A DNA stretch of 54,840 bases, taken from contig NZ_MINN01000070.1 in the NCBI RefSeq assembly GCF_001877785.1, forward strand, positions 1 through 54,840, written 5' to 3'. Under the pieces are notes generated by a model. The model made no database searches, was not told the DNA's origin, and saw only the letters and a list, made by a program, of their open reading frames with translations. Below, one piece after another: positions 31,132-39,291 of the stretch. Positions within the stretch are counted from its first letter, which is position 1, and each line of letters opens with the position of its first letter. The DNA comes from Rossellomorea aquimaris (GTDB lineage: Bacteria > Bacillota > Bacilli > Bacillales > Bacillaceae_B). The position numbers were made by a program, and so were the translations under genes.

Positions 31132-31527
31132 CTATACCGGCCAAGCAAACCCCATTCCGAACGGAAAATTCAATATAACCCCCAACAATACGACCACCCA
31201 AATCAAAATGAAGAGTGAACCCGCCACCCAATTCTTCGGCTTGCCCTTTTTCATCAATTCTTTTGCTTTGATTTCACATTGAGCGATCACTTCACGAGGG
31301 ATCATCTTCAGCGCAATCAGAATTCCCAACGGAACGATAATGACATCGTCTAAATACCCAAGCACCGGGATGAAATCCGGAATCAGATCAATCGGACTCA
31401 GCGCATACGCCACGACGCATGCGGTAAATAACTTGGCATACCCCGGTACTCTTTCGTCCTTATAGGCTAAATAAAGGATCAGGATTTGCTGTTTTAATTT
31501 TTTCGCCCATGCCTTCATTTTTTCCAA
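31132..31527 (-). CDS. YkvA/DUF1232 family membrane protein
   Basis: The 131-residue protein contains DERVPGYAKLFTACVVAYALSPIDLIPDFIPVLGYLDDVIIVPLGI, the DUF1232 signature (A-Y-x-L-S-P-I-D-L-I-P-D-x-I-P-x-x-G-x-x-D-D), in which two membrane helices flank the conserved P-D-x-x-P loop. A C-terminal hydrophobic helix (WVAGSLFILIWVVVLLGVIL) follows. The start is TTG 31527, seven bases after GAGGTGG. The function of the family is unknown. The next gene upstream ends 15 bases before it, so they are likely co-transcribed. Confidence 0.88.
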   Translation of the reverse strand: MEKMKAWAKKLKQQILILYLAYKDERVPGYAKLFTACVVAYALSPIDLIPDFIPVLGYLDDVIIVPLGILIALKMIPREVIAQCEIKAKELMKKGKPKNWVAGSLFILIWVVVLLGVILNFPFGMGFAWPV

Positions 31528-31541
31528 TGGATGCCCACCTC

Positions 31542-31817
31542 TTAAACCGGACTATATTTATGAAAAGTTATATAAAGAAGGATACCATCATAACACAGCA
31601 TCATGAGCGCAAGCACCAACCCTATCACAGGGAGCTGCTTCTTCTCGTTCTTTTTTCGAAGAGCCAGAATGCTGAACAGGATCGTTAAAAGTATACCGAC
31701 GGACTGGATACTCATAAAATATTTTGGAAACACATTGGTGACCAAAGGGTGTAAAATCAGCCCGATCCCCAATCCGAATGATACGTAACTTAACCAGGAA
31801 TATTTTTTTCTTTCCAT
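31542..31817 (-). CDS. Small membrane protein, 91 residues
   Basis: Three hydrophobic segments (WLSYVSFGLGIGLILHPLV, YFMSIQSVGILLTILFSILA, LPVIGLVLALMMLCYDGILLYITF) with KKNEKKQ between the second and third. The ATG at 31817 has CAGGAGGGG upstream. It is the first gene of a likely pair with the DUF1232 gene. The family is not recognised. Confidence 0.75.
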   Translation of the reverse strand: MERKKYSWLSYVSFGLGIGLILHPLVTNVFPKYFMSIQSVGILLTILFSILALRKKNEKKQLPVIGLVLALMMLCYDGILLYITFHKYSPV

Positions 31818-31849
31818 ATTGCCCCCTCCTGTTTTCTGTTTATTGCAGG

Positions 31850-31893
31850 ATTAACAAAATCCCCATTAGTGTAATTATACACCAATAGGGATT
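31850..31893 (-). terminator. Probable terminator downstream of terC
   Basis: Minus-strand AATCCCTATTGGTGTA, loop TAAT, TACACTAATGGGGATT pair at nearly every position (two mismatches), followed by TTTTGTTAA. It lies 90 bases beyond the terC stop. Confidence 0.6.
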
Positions 31894-31981
31894 ATTTACA
31901 CTATACTTTTCTAACTCAAACTAAGACATTAATCAACGTAAAACCATCTTCCGCATAGAATCTCCGCAGATAAATCTCTTA

Positions 31982-32740
31982 TCATCTATCTCCCTCAGGC
32001 TTAGACTTCACCCATCCTACAATACCGATCCCGATCAAGACGGCCCAGAAGATCCCCTTCCATACGGGACCTTTTGCAAATTCGTAGGGGATGAATCCCA
32101 CTGCAGGGTGGGCCAAAGTATAGACGGCAAGCTTGACGCCGACCCAGCCGACGATGACAAAGGCAGCGGACTCAAGTCCGGGGCGCTTCTCAAGCAGGCC
32201 GACAAATGCAGATGCCGCAAACCTCATGATTACGAGCCCAATGATTCCGCCGAGCAGGATGACGATGAAATGCCCGCCGTCCATTCCGCCGATCGACGGC
32301 AGATCTGTTTCCGGCAAAGTAACCGCCAGCGCAACAGCTGCCAGGATCGCATCGACCGCAAACGCTATATCCGCTGCCTCCACCTTCACGACCGTCCACC
32401 AGAAACCGGATTTGGTCCCTTCCTTGTCGTGGTGCTTTTCTATTTGTTTCTTAATAACATGTTTTTTCACCAGATGATAGCCGGCAATCCCAAGAAGATA
32501 CAGCGCCCCGACCGCCTGCACCTGCCAGATATCCACCAGATACGAAATCAGGAACAAGGAACCGAACCGGAACAGAAACGCCCCCGCCAGACCGTAAAAC
32601 AACGCCTTCTTCCGTTGGTCCTCCGGCAAGTGCCGCACCATCGTGGCAATGACCAGCGCATTATCCGCAGCCAGAATCCCTTCCAAACCAATCAGAATCA
32701 GCAGCACCCATCCATACTCAAGTAACATCGACCATTCCAC
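31982..32740 (-). CDS. TerC family membrane protein (probable manganese exporter, YkoY/MeeY-like)
   Basis: The 252-residue protein has seven or more helices with the conserved acidic membrane motifs of TerC proteins: LIGLEGILAADNALVIATMV (E-x-x-L-x-x-D-N), KVEAADIAFAVDAILAAVAL (E-x-x-D-x-x-F-x-x-D) and GWVGVKL. In B. subtilis the TerC proteins MeeY and MeeF supply Mn2+ to exported enzymes, and YkoY (MeeY) is under a manganese riboswitch; this gene has the same riboswitch at 32839-33013. The start is GTG 32740 behind GAGGGATGA. The C-terminus ends with a short charged tail. Confidence 0.9.
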   Translation of the reverse strand: MEWSMLLEYGWVLLILIGLEGILAADNALVIATMVRHLPEDQRKKALFYGLAGAFLFRFGSLFLISYLVDIWQVQAVGALYLLGIAGYHLVKKHVIKKQIEKHHDKEGTKSGFWWTVVKVEAADIAFAVDAILAAVALAVTLPETDLPSIGGMDGGHFIVILLGGIIGLVIMRFAASAFVGLLEKRPGLESAAFVIVGWVGVKLAVYTLAHPAVGFIPYEFAKGPVWKGIFWAVLIGIGIVGWVKSKPEGDR

Positions 32741-32838
32741 CGATCATCCCTCTTTTCATGATATTTTCCATAATGACGAGCCCCCGACACACAACACAAT
32801 CACTATCCTATTCGCTCCGGGCCACTTCCCTTCCAATA

Positions 32839-33013
32839 GAAAAAGACCTCTACCGATTGGTAAAGGCCTTATGTCTGCAATCTATACGCAAGGGGTCCTT
32901 TACCGTTCAGGCAAAGGTCTCGCAAGCAACATCCCTGTTGCCAAGTGGACCGGAGACGGGAAACCCGTCACGAAATGACGACACACTTGAAAGCTACTCC
33001 CCTTTGGAGTCTT
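32839..33013 (-). promoter_or_regulatory. yybP-ykoY manganese riboswitch with expression-platform terminator
   Basis: Minus-strand AAAGGGGAGTAGC (33007-32993 region) opens the aptamer, GACGGGTTTCCCGTC forms one stem, and GCCTTTGCCTGAACGGTAAAGG (32888-32918) is the conserved second half with the characteristic loop. The expression platform is GGCCTTTACC / GGTAGAGGTC then TTTTT (about 32866-32839), mutually exclusive with the aptamer. Mn2+ binding should allow read-through into terC. Between this and terC there is about 100 bases of non-coding leader. Confidence 0.88.
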
Positions 33014-33039
33014 CGCTATTTACTTTACTTCTTACTCTC

Positions 33040-33069
33040 ACTATAGCAAGCGGACAAACCCATCGTCAA
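33040..33069 (-). promoter_or_regulatory. Promoter of the riboswitch-terC transcript
   Basis: Minus-strand TTGACG (33069-33064) and TATAGT (33045-33040) are separated by 18 bases, a good SigA promoter about 28 bases before the aptamer. Confidence 0.75.
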
Positions 33070-33280
33070 TAGGTGGATGCTTCATTTTTTTGTAAGAAGG
33101 AGGGTGTGAATCCGGGACGCTGGCCCCCTCACCTTTTTGGCTGCTGAGAGGACTTTTTTGCATAAAATCAGAACGTTTTTAATGGATTCAGGCTCAAAAC
33201 GTGTGAAAGATGATTTTTTTTATAAAAAAAGGGAGACTGCGGGGGGCCATCACCCCTGAACAGAGCTGCCAGCCTGCTAT

Positions 33281-33372
33281 ATTATCAAAAACGGACACTT
33301 TATTATCAATAATCCAATTATATTATCAAAAACGAGACTTTTATTATCAAAAACAGAAATATATTATCAAAT
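33281..33372 (+). repeat. ATTATCAAAA phased array, family B, copy 3 (five units)
   Basis: ATTATC begins at 33281, 33302, 33322, 33343 and 33363: spacings 21-20-21-20. Spacers read ACGGACACTTT, TAATCCAATTAT, ACGAGACTTTT and ACAGAAATAT. It lies in a 470-base gene-free stretch between the riboswitch promoter and the metalloprotease terminator. Confidence 0.92.
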
Positions 33373-33436
33373 CCCAAAAGTCATGCGTCCCTAACCCCAT
33401 GAGGCGGTCCTGCACCTCCATTTCATCAAAGGCCTC

Positions 33437-33475
33437 AAATAAAAGAGGCGCACCCTTCGAACAGGTACGCCTCTG
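33437..33475 (-). terminator. Terminator of the metalloprotease gene
   Basis: Minus-strand AGAGGCGTACCT, loop GTTCGAA, GGGTGCGCCTCT, then TTTTATTT. Confidence 0.8.
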
Positions 33476-33489
33476 CCAATCTATTATTA

Positions 33490-34308
33490 TTACATCCCAT
33501 ACCAATACTTATTGTTCTGAATCTGTGTGTTGTGTTCCGGATGCCAGTAGTCGACTGAATATGAATAGTCATAGTTCATGACGCATCGGATGCCGCTCCC
33601 CTGCGGGTCATGCCCTAGTCCATAGTTATGGGAGAACTCATGCTGTGCCGCTTTGGAAGTGTTCGTGACGCCCTGGTCGAGGTTGACGCTGAATGCCGTT
33701 CCCGGATCTGACGAGTAAACATATGCGATTCCGCCTGCTTCGAAATTCACATCCCTGGTGAATCCTACAACAAAGTCATAATTGTAGCCGGACCAGTCCC
33801 TGCTTAGATCTGAAAGAATCTGTGAGCTGTTTCCTCCTTGGGAGGTCCAGTTACCGACTGCCTTCACCTGGAAGTCGATGCCGTGGTCACGGGTGAACGC
33901 GTTATCCGCGTTCTCGACGATCTGTTGTACGCGGCTTTGCCAATCGCCGTATGCAGCGCGGTATTCTTCATCGGCCACCGCCAGCACCGTTACGGTTCTT
34001 GTCGCCTGGGCTTTTGCTTTTTTGCTTGTATCTTTCGGCAGATTACTCTTCGTTACCGTCTTGTTGACCACTTTCCCTTTTTCATTCAACTCTACAACAC
34101 TAGTAGACTTCTCGATCTTTGCCGGCCCCTTATCCGGAGCGTACTCCTTCGCTTTCGGCAGTGAATCTACATAAGTTGACGCCTGTGCTGCATGCTCATG
34201 ACTATGACCATGAGCACTCAAATCGGCCGGAACTTTCGCCATTCCAATAGCAGGAGCGACCGTGATCGATAATGCGAGTGTAGCAGTTAGAATTTTTTTA
34301 AGTTTCAT
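33490..34308 (-). CDS. Secreted zinc metalloprotease
   Basis: About 272 residues. A Sec signal MKLKKILTATLALSITVAPAIGMA is followed by a His-rich propeptide-like stretch (SAHGHSHEHAAQAS) and a region rich in basic residues, then the catalytic domain with AAQHEFSHNYGLGHDPQG (H-E-x-x-H-x-x-G-x-x-H, the metzincin zinc motif). The preceding part (EYRAAYGDWQSRVQQIVENADNAFTRDHGIDFQVKAVG) resembles secreted Bacillus zinc proteases. There is a C-terminal Cys (RCVMNYDYSY, the Met-turn M-N-Y). It should be secreted and act outside the cell; the substrate is unknown. The ATG at 34308 follows GGAGG. The terC and YdhK neighbours suggest a metal-related area. Confidence 0.85.
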   Translation of the reverse strand: MKLKKILTATLALSITVAPAIGMAKVPADLSAHGHSHEHAAQASTYVDSLPKAKEYAPDKGPAKIEKSTSVVELNEKGKVVNKTVTKSNLPKDTSKKAKAQATRTVTVLAVADEEYRAAYGDWQSRVQQIVENADNAFTRDHGIDFQVKAVGNWTSQGGNSSQILSDLSRDWSGYNYDFVVGFTRDVNFEAGGIAYVYSSDPGTAFSVNLDQGVTNTSKAAQHEFSHNYGLGHDPQGSGIRCVMNYDYSYSVDYWHPEHNTQIQNNKYWYGM

Positions 34309-34669
34309 AGGGAAACCTCCTCATTTGATATACTTACTAAATTCGGAGAAATTCCCTTTTTCCCTGCCCATCCGGTATTGGGAAACACCGGGTTAAAAGT
34401 AGCATAGTAAACGTGCTGAAAATCGGCCTTCAAAGTAAAATTTTCATAAAAACCATGCGATTTTGTCTAAAGAAATCTTTTTCTCAACAGTGTGTCTCTC
34501 AGCATGACAGAAACATACTGAAAAAGTGATAATTTTTCTATTTTTAAGCTGAAAAGCGATGGATTTCATTGAAAAGAAGGGTCGTCTCCTGATATTCCTG
34601 GAGGGGCCGTGTAACTTGACCTTATAATGCCGCTTTAGTTGTCACTTTTTAACAGGCAGCAACACACAT

Positions 34670-34767
34670 ATTATCAAAACCGAAACCGACTACTTTATTA
34701 TCAAAAATCCAAATATATTATCAAAAACGGCCCTTTTATTATCAAAAACAGAAATATATTATCAAAA
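34670..34767 (+). repeat. ATTATCAAAA phased array, family B, copy 4 (five units)
   Basis: ATTATC begins at 34670, 34697, 34717, 34738 and 34758: spacings 27-20-21-20. The first interval is enlarged by six bases (CGAAACCGACTACTTT in place of ACGGACACTTT); all others follow the common spacing. The gap 34309-34974 contains nothing else recognisable except this array and the YdhK terminator. Confidence 0.9.
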
Positions 34768-34921
34768 CCACATTCCCAGCCCTTCCACCAGCCAAGATGC
34801 CGCCCCAGATCAAGGCCCGTCCCTCATTGCGTTAGTGCTTTAACGTATCGAGGAGCGGACTCCACTCTCATACCTGGGACAGACCTCATCCGCCAACCAA
34901 GCCATACCCTTCCCAAACAAA

Positions 34922-34957
34922 CAAAAAGCCGCCCCGGCACTACAAAACCGGAACGGC
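34922..34957 (-). terminator. Terminator of ydhK
   Basis: Minus-strand GCCGTTCCGG, loop TTTTGTAGTG, CCGGGGCGGC followed by TTTTTG. Confidence 0.75.
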
Positions 34958-34974
34958 CCCCCATCACCAAAATT

Positions 34975-35565
34975 TTATTCCACCGTCGACAATTCGCTCT
35001 CCGTCACCCATTTATGATTCTTCACTTCTTCCCCGCCGTCTTTCGGCATGTAATCCACCATATAGACGGTCGTTTCCCGAGCAGACTCGATCACCGCTTC
35101 CGCACCCTTCATGCCTTTCATATGATCGGCTTCCAGTATGACTTTATCGCCCTTTTTATAAGGCTCTTCACCTGCATCCTTCAGTTCTTCGTGAATGACC
35201 CACTTATGATTTTTGACTTCCTTTCCACCCGTTGTCGGGGTATATGTAACGGTGTATACCACGGTGTCAAATGCTCCTGAAATCGTTGCCTCGGCACCCT
35301 TCATCCCAGGCATATGATCCGCATTTATCATCGCTTTGCTTCCCACCGGATGCACTGGATCCGCTGCCGTTTCAAGACCTTCCGGCACTTCACCCGAACC
35401 GGAGTGATTCATCTCCCCGTGGTCCATCTCGTCCATTTTTTCATTCTCTTCCATCTTCATCTCGTCATTGCCTGATTCTTTGTTTCCCATATCATCTTCG
35501 TTATTATTAGAACAAGCACCCAAAACGAGAATGATCATAGCGGCGAATAGAAGTTTCTTTATCAT
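34975..35565 (-). CDS. YdhK family lipoprotein with two DUF1541 repeats
   Basis: About 196 residues. MIKKLLFAAMIILVLGACS is a lipoprotein signal; a Glu/Met/His-rich acidic stretch (KMEENEKMDEMDHGEMNHSG) follows. Two homologous halves each hold the DUF1541 pattern: KAMINADHMPGMKGAEATISGAFDTVVYTVTYTPTTGGKEVKNHKWV and then KVILEADHMKGMKGAEAVIESARETTVYMVDYMPKDGGEEVKNHKWV. Such proteins are often encoded beside copper or other metal genes and two-component systems. The ATG at 35565 follows GGAGG by six bases; an earlier in-frame start at 35652 has no ribosome site. It is divergent from the histidine kinase 132 bases away. Confidence 0.88.
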   Translation of the reverse strand: MIKKLLFAAMIILVLGACSNNNEDDMGNKESGNDEMKMEENEKMDEMDHGEMNHSGSGEVPEGLETAADPVHPVGSKAMINADHMPGMKGAEATISGAFDTVVYTVTYTPTTGGKEVKNHKWVIHEELKDAGEEPYKKGDKVILEADHMKGMKGAEAVIESARETTVYMVDYMPKDGGEEVKNHKWVTESELSTVE

Positions 35566-35697
35566 GATGTTTCCTCCTTTAGTGGTATCACTAAAGATTC
35601 TACCCCGTAATTTTGCAAAATATATGTAGGCGGGTCTGCAAACTTTTTTCAAAAAGGTTGTTTATGATAAAAGATAGGACAGAATCGAGGGTTGAAG

Positions 35698-37074
35698 ATG
35701 AAAATTTCTACGAAACTGACATTATATTTCACGGCTGCCGTGTTTGCACTTGTCGTCTTTATTTTATTTTTCCTTCATGAAAATATCGTGAACAGCCGGA
35801 TCGAGGAAGAGATGGCGGCTATTCAGTCCAGAGGCGAAAGCCACCGCGATGTGCTGCAGGACAACTACTCCCCGCAAACGCTGCAGCATATCGCGCTCAT
35901 GGAATCGAAGACGGATACGGTTGTGGTGGTCACGGATCAAGAGATGAATCCAATCATTGCATCGGACAGGGTCACCCCTCAGATGCAAAGGATTAAAGAA
36001 AGAGCTGCGGGAGCTTCTTACCCGGGCAGCAGGCTGCTCGAGGACGATTACCGGAACAGCGATTATATCGCCTCTGTCTCATCCTTCGATACGGACAGCC
36101 AGACAGGGTACATCTTTATGTTCAAAGAAACCGGCCCTTTAAGGGCACTGGTCAAGAAGCTGAATTCCCACTTTCTGATTGCGGGCGGCCTCAGTCTCAT
36201 CCTGATGCTCGTCCTCCACTTTATCCTTTCTAAAATACTGACCCGGCCGCTTGTCAAAATGAAGACCGCCACCGAAACGATCAGCAGGGGAAATTACAAT
36301 GTCGGTCTCCCGCCTGCAGGCAATGACGAACTTGGGCAGCTATCGAATGCCATCGGGAAGCTGTCACAGGACCTGCAGACATTGAAATCGGAACGGGCCG
36401 AATTTTTAGCGAGCAGTTCCCATGAACTGAGGACGCCGCTCACGTATGTTCAGGGCTATACAACTGTCGCCCTGAGGGAAGGAATCAGTGACCGGGAAAG
36501 AGGAGAATATCTGAAGATCATCGGCGAGGAAACCGGAACCATCGTCAAGCTTGTCGAGAATCTGTTTGAGCTGGCAAAACTCGATGAGAATGCTTTTACT
36601 ATTTTAAAAGAAGAAGTTGAGCTGTGCCCTTTCCTGAAGGGGCTCCATTCGAAAGTGGACCCCGCATTCCTGGCCAAAAACATGCGGCTGGAATTTGAAT
36701 GCAGAGCAAACCTGACCATCACGGCCGACCCGATCCGCCTTGAGCAGATTTTCCTGAACCTCCTGGATAATGCAAGGAAATATTCTGAAGAGGATACAAC
36801 CGTTACATTAACCGTCACCCGCAATGGCGACCGCGTCATCTTCACCCTGAAAGATGAAGGCATCGGCATCGACCAGGCCGAGATCCCGAACATCTTCAAA
36901 AGGTTGTACCGGGTGGAAAAATCACGGTCCAGGGAGCTCGGGGGATCGGGCCTCGGATTATCCATCGTCAAAGAATTGGTGGAAGCTCACAAGGGGGACA
37001 TCTCTGTCGAGAGCACACCAGGAAAAGGAACTACCGTACACATTACCATGCCGATGAAGGAGGACACCCCATGA
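35698..37074 (+). CDS. Sensor histidine kinase (HAMP-containing)
   Basis: About 458 residues: N-terminal membrane helix (LTLYFTAAVFALVVFILFFL), an extracellular sensor of about 120 residues, a second helix LIAGGLSLILMLVLHFILS, a HAMP domain (LTRPLVKMKTATETISRGNYNVGLPPAGNDELGQLSNAI), a HisKA region with SSSHELRTPLTYVQGYT (phosphorylated His) and HATPase with NLLDNARKYSEE (N-box), DEGIGIDQAEIPNIFKRLYRVEKSRSR and GGSGLGLSIVKEL (G2-box). The ATG at 35698 has GAGGG six bases upstream. It overlaps the response regulator by four bases (ATGA), so they form a pair. Confidence 0.92.
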   Translation: MKISTKLTLYFTAAVFALVVFILFFLHENIVNSRIEEEMAAIQSRGESHRDVLQDNYSPQTLQHIALMESKTDTVVVVTDQEMNPIIASDRVTPQMQRIKERAAGASYPGSRLLEDDYRNSDYIASVSSFDTDSQTGYIFMFKETGPLRALVKKLNSHFLIAGGLSLILMLVLHFILSKILTRPLVKMKTATETISRGNYNVGLPPAGNDELGQLSNAIGKLSQDLQTLKSERAEFLASSSHELRTPLTYVQGYTTVALREGISDRERGEYLKIIGEETGTIVKLVENLFELAKLDENAFTILKEEVELCPFLKGLHSKVDPAFLAKNMRLEFECRANLTITADPIRLEQIFLNLLDNARKYSEEDTTVTLTVTRNGDRVIFTLKDEGIGIDQAEIPNIFKRLYRVEKSRSRELGGSGLGLSIVKELVEAHKGDISVESTPGKGTTVHITMPMKEDTP

Positions 37075-37757
37075 CCAACATACTGATCGTAGACGACGAA
37101 GCGAGGATGCTGAACCTGATCGAACTTTTTCTGAAACCGCACGGATACTCCTGCGTCAAGGTGAACAACGGCCACGAAGCGATCCAGCGCATTAAGAAGC
37201 AGGAATTCGACCTCGTGCTCCTCGACATCATGATGCCGGAGATGTCCGGTTGGGAAACCTGCGAAAAAATCAGGAGTTTCCAGACACTCCCGATCATCAT
37301 GCTCACCGCCAGGGACACGAAAGCCGACCTCATCAAAGGACTCGAACTCGGCGCCGATGACTATCTCACCAAACCCTTCGACGAAGACGTGCTGCTGGCC
37401 AAGATCAAAGCCGTCCTGAGAAGGCACAGGAATGAATTCCAAACGGCTGATTCCCACCTCCTCACCAGAGGCGGATTTTCGCTGGACTATCAGTCCTATA
37501 CCCTGAAGCACGGGGAAAAACAGATCACCCTGACCATGAAGGAATTCAAACTGCTCGAAGCCCTTATGAAAAGACCGGAACGGGTCTTCACACGCCAGCA
37601 GCTCCTCGTGATGGTCTGGGACAGCAGTTTCGAAACCGAAATCCGCACCGTCGATTCGCACATCCGCAACCTGCGGGATAAACTGCGGTCTGCTGCATTC
37701 CCTATCGACGATCATCTGGCGACTGTCTGGGGGATCGGGTATCAGTGGAAGGTGTAA
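37071..37757 (+). CDS. OmpR/PhoB-family response regulator
   Basis: The 228-residue regulator has a receiver domain with acidic pocket (LIVDDEARM), phosphoacceptor Asp in FDLVLLDIMMPEMSG, the signalling Thr in IIMLTARDTKAD and Lys in DDYLTKPFDEDVLLAKI, and a winged-helix domain ending MVWDSSFETEIRTVDSHIRNLRDKLR ... VWGIGYQWKV. The kinase ends inside its start codon, and the BNR-like lipoprotein gene begins 26 bases later, so the regulator probably activates the downstream gene and the divergent ydhK. Confidence 0.93.
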   Translation: MTNILIVDDEARMLNLIELFLKPHGYSCVKVNNGHEAIQRIKKQEFDLVLLDIMMPEMSGWETCEKIRSFQTLPIIMLTARDTKADLIKGLELGADDYLTKPFDEDVLLAKIKAVLRRHRNEFQTADSHLLTRGGFSLDYQSYTLKHGEKQITLTMKEFKLLEALMKRPERVFTRQQLLVMVWDSSFETEIRTVDSHIRNLRDKLRSAAFPIDDHLATVWGIGYQWKV

Positions 37758-37782
37758 TAAACGAATGTAAAGGAGAAACCAT

Positions 37783-38703
37783 ATGATTTTCAAAAAACCA
37801 GCAGGCATCATACTCGCAGCAGGGTTATTCTTGACAGGCTGTTCGTCTTCCGGGGAAGATGAATACAAGTTTGTCAGTCCGGAAGCTGAAAACGTCGAAC
37901 ACTTGCATGGATCCGGATATCCCGGCAGCGGCGAGTCCTTCTTCATCGCCACACACAATGGCCTTTTTAAATACGAAGACAATGAATGGACAGAATCGAA
38001 CAGCAATAAACACGATTACATGGGTTTTGCACCATACAAAAACGGCTTCTACTCAAGCGGTCATCCCGAACCCGGATCCGACCTTAAGAACCCGCTTGGA
38101 CTGGTGAAGAGCAAAGATCTCGGTAAAACCCTGGAAAAGCTCGCTTTCTACGGCGAAACGGACTTTCACTACCTCACTGCAGGCTATGAATCCGGCAAGC
38201 TTTACGTCCTGAATGAAGCGCCGAACTCAGAACTTGAAGCCGGCTTCTACTCGTCAAGTGACGAAGGCGAAACCTGGGACAAGCTGGACATGAAAGGCGT
38301 TGAACCAGACATCCTTGTCAGCATGGCCGCCCACCCGACCGATCAGAACCTTGTCGGCGTCAGCAGCCAGGCAGGCGTCTACCTTTCTAAAGACGGAGGA
38401 GACACCTTCACTCCCGTCACCGAGGGAAAACCCTCCACCAGTATCGCCTTTACTGAACAAAAGGGTATCTATTCCGTCATCGACGGCGAAAGCATCAAGC
38501 TTGTGGAATTCGACCTGGACACATTGGAAGAAACCGAGTATCGGCTGCCTTCTTTGAAAACAGACAACCCGATCATGTATATCGCCGTCAATCCTGATGA
38601 CTCAGCCGAGTTGACGTTTGTGACCTATAAAAATGACATTTATCAGTCCAAGGACGGCGGCAGTGAGTGGAAAGAAATTATGGATGCGGGGGACCCGCGA
38701 TAA
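37783..38703 (+). CDS. BNR/sialidase-like lipoprotein (F510_1955 family)
   Basis: The 306-residue protein has a lipoprotein signal (MIFKKPAGIILAAGLFLTGCS) and beta-propeller repeats of BNR/Asp-box type: SKDLGKTLEK, SSSDEGETWDKL, YLSKDGGDTFTP and YQSKDGGSEWKEI. The family is named as a glycosyl hydrolase by resemblance but enzymatic activity is not shown; in Bacillus it often accompanies YdhK and copper genes, suggesting an envelope stress or metal response role. It is the third gene of the kinase-regulator operon. ATG 37783 follows GGAGAAACC. Confidence 0.82.
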   Translation: MIFKKPAGIILAAGLFLTGCSSSGEDEYKFVSPEAENVEHLHGSGYPGSGESFFIATHNGLFKYEDNEWTESNSNKHDYMGFAPYKNGFYSSGHPEPGSDLKNPLGLVKSKDLGKTLEKLAFYGETDFHYLTAGYESGKLYVLNEAPNSELEAGFYSSSDEGETWDKLDMKGVEPDILVSMAAHPTDQNLVGVSSQAGVYLSKDGGDTFTPVTEGKPSTSIAFTEQKGIYSVIDGESIKLVEFDLDTLEETEYRLPSLKTDNPIMYIAVNPDDSAELTFVTYKNDIYQSKDGGSEWKEIMDAGDPR

Positions 38704-38841
38704 AGCGCAAGATTTCCTTTTGTGCGGGGTATGGCGTCATTCACTATGGAAAAATGGTTATCAACATCACGATCCATTCACATACTCTTTTATATGATAG
38801 AATGAAATTGTAATTCATTTCCATACAAAGGAGAAACGTGA

Positions 38842-39144
38842 ATGTCGGATGGCCTTGGTTTGTTTTTAACCATTGTACTGGAGATTTTCGTGTTCGTACT
38901 GTTTAACTACTACGCATTCAAGAAATCGGCAGGCAGTATTAAAAGAAGATTGTCGGCAGGTGTCATCTTTCTGGTGCTGACCCCGCTCATCTTTTTTGGA
39001 ACCTTGTTTTTCGTCCTTATATTTGACGAAGGCGGCTGGGGGGCCGGTATATTGGCTGTATTTTTCACAGCCCTCTATATCTTGAACGGAATCATCATTT
39101 TGCTCTCTTCCCTGCATATTTATTTGACAAAAAAGAGTGAATGA
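38842..39144 (+). CDS. Membrane protein, 100 residues, three helices
   Basis: Hydrophobic segments LFLTIVLEIFVFVLFNYYAF, RLSAGVIFLVLTPLIFFGTLFFVLIF and GAGILAVFFTALYILNGIIILLSSL, with KKSAGSIKRR in the first loop. The ATG at 38842 is 11 bases after AAAGGAG. A TATATGAT-like -10 sequence lies about 45 bases upstream. No family recognised. The 140-base gap before it contains nothing else. Confidence 0.65.
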   Translation: MSDGLGLFLTIVLEIFVFVLFNYYAFKKSAGSIKRRLSAGVIFLVLTPLIFFGTLFFVLIFDEGGWGAGILAVFFTALYILNGIIILLSSLHIYLTKKSE

Positions 39145-39237
39145 CGGTTAAAACCGGGTCCCGGCTGCGATTCAGCCGGTATCCACCCAACCTTCACCTG
39201 TAAAAGATCAATTTGTCTATTATAATTAAATCAAACA

Positions 39238-39284
39238 TAAAAAGGGCTGATCCCCGGCAAAACCATTGCCGCGGGATCAGCCCT
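39238..39284. terminator. Bidirectional terminator after ALDH
   Basis: AGGGCTGATCCC-GGCAA / TTGCC-GGGATCAGCCCT is a long perfect stem with T-tract on the minus side (CCCTTTTTATG), so it ends the aldehyde dehydrogenase transcript and may also stop the converging gene. Confidence 0.85.
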
Positions 39285-39291
39285 CTTCTAT

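Noticed and set aside
30875..31282. Plus-strand ORFs rich in YYQK and IIK near 30.9, 33.2 and 34.6 kb
   Set aside because: The repeated LLSK/YYQK peptides are simply translations of the ATTATCAAAA arrays, with different frames open in each place; no ribosome sites.
34670..34767. Plasmid-type iteron origin
   Set aside because: Iterons are about 17-22 bp, as here, but no rep gene or AT-rich origin is adjacent and several arrays are spread over the chromosome-like region.
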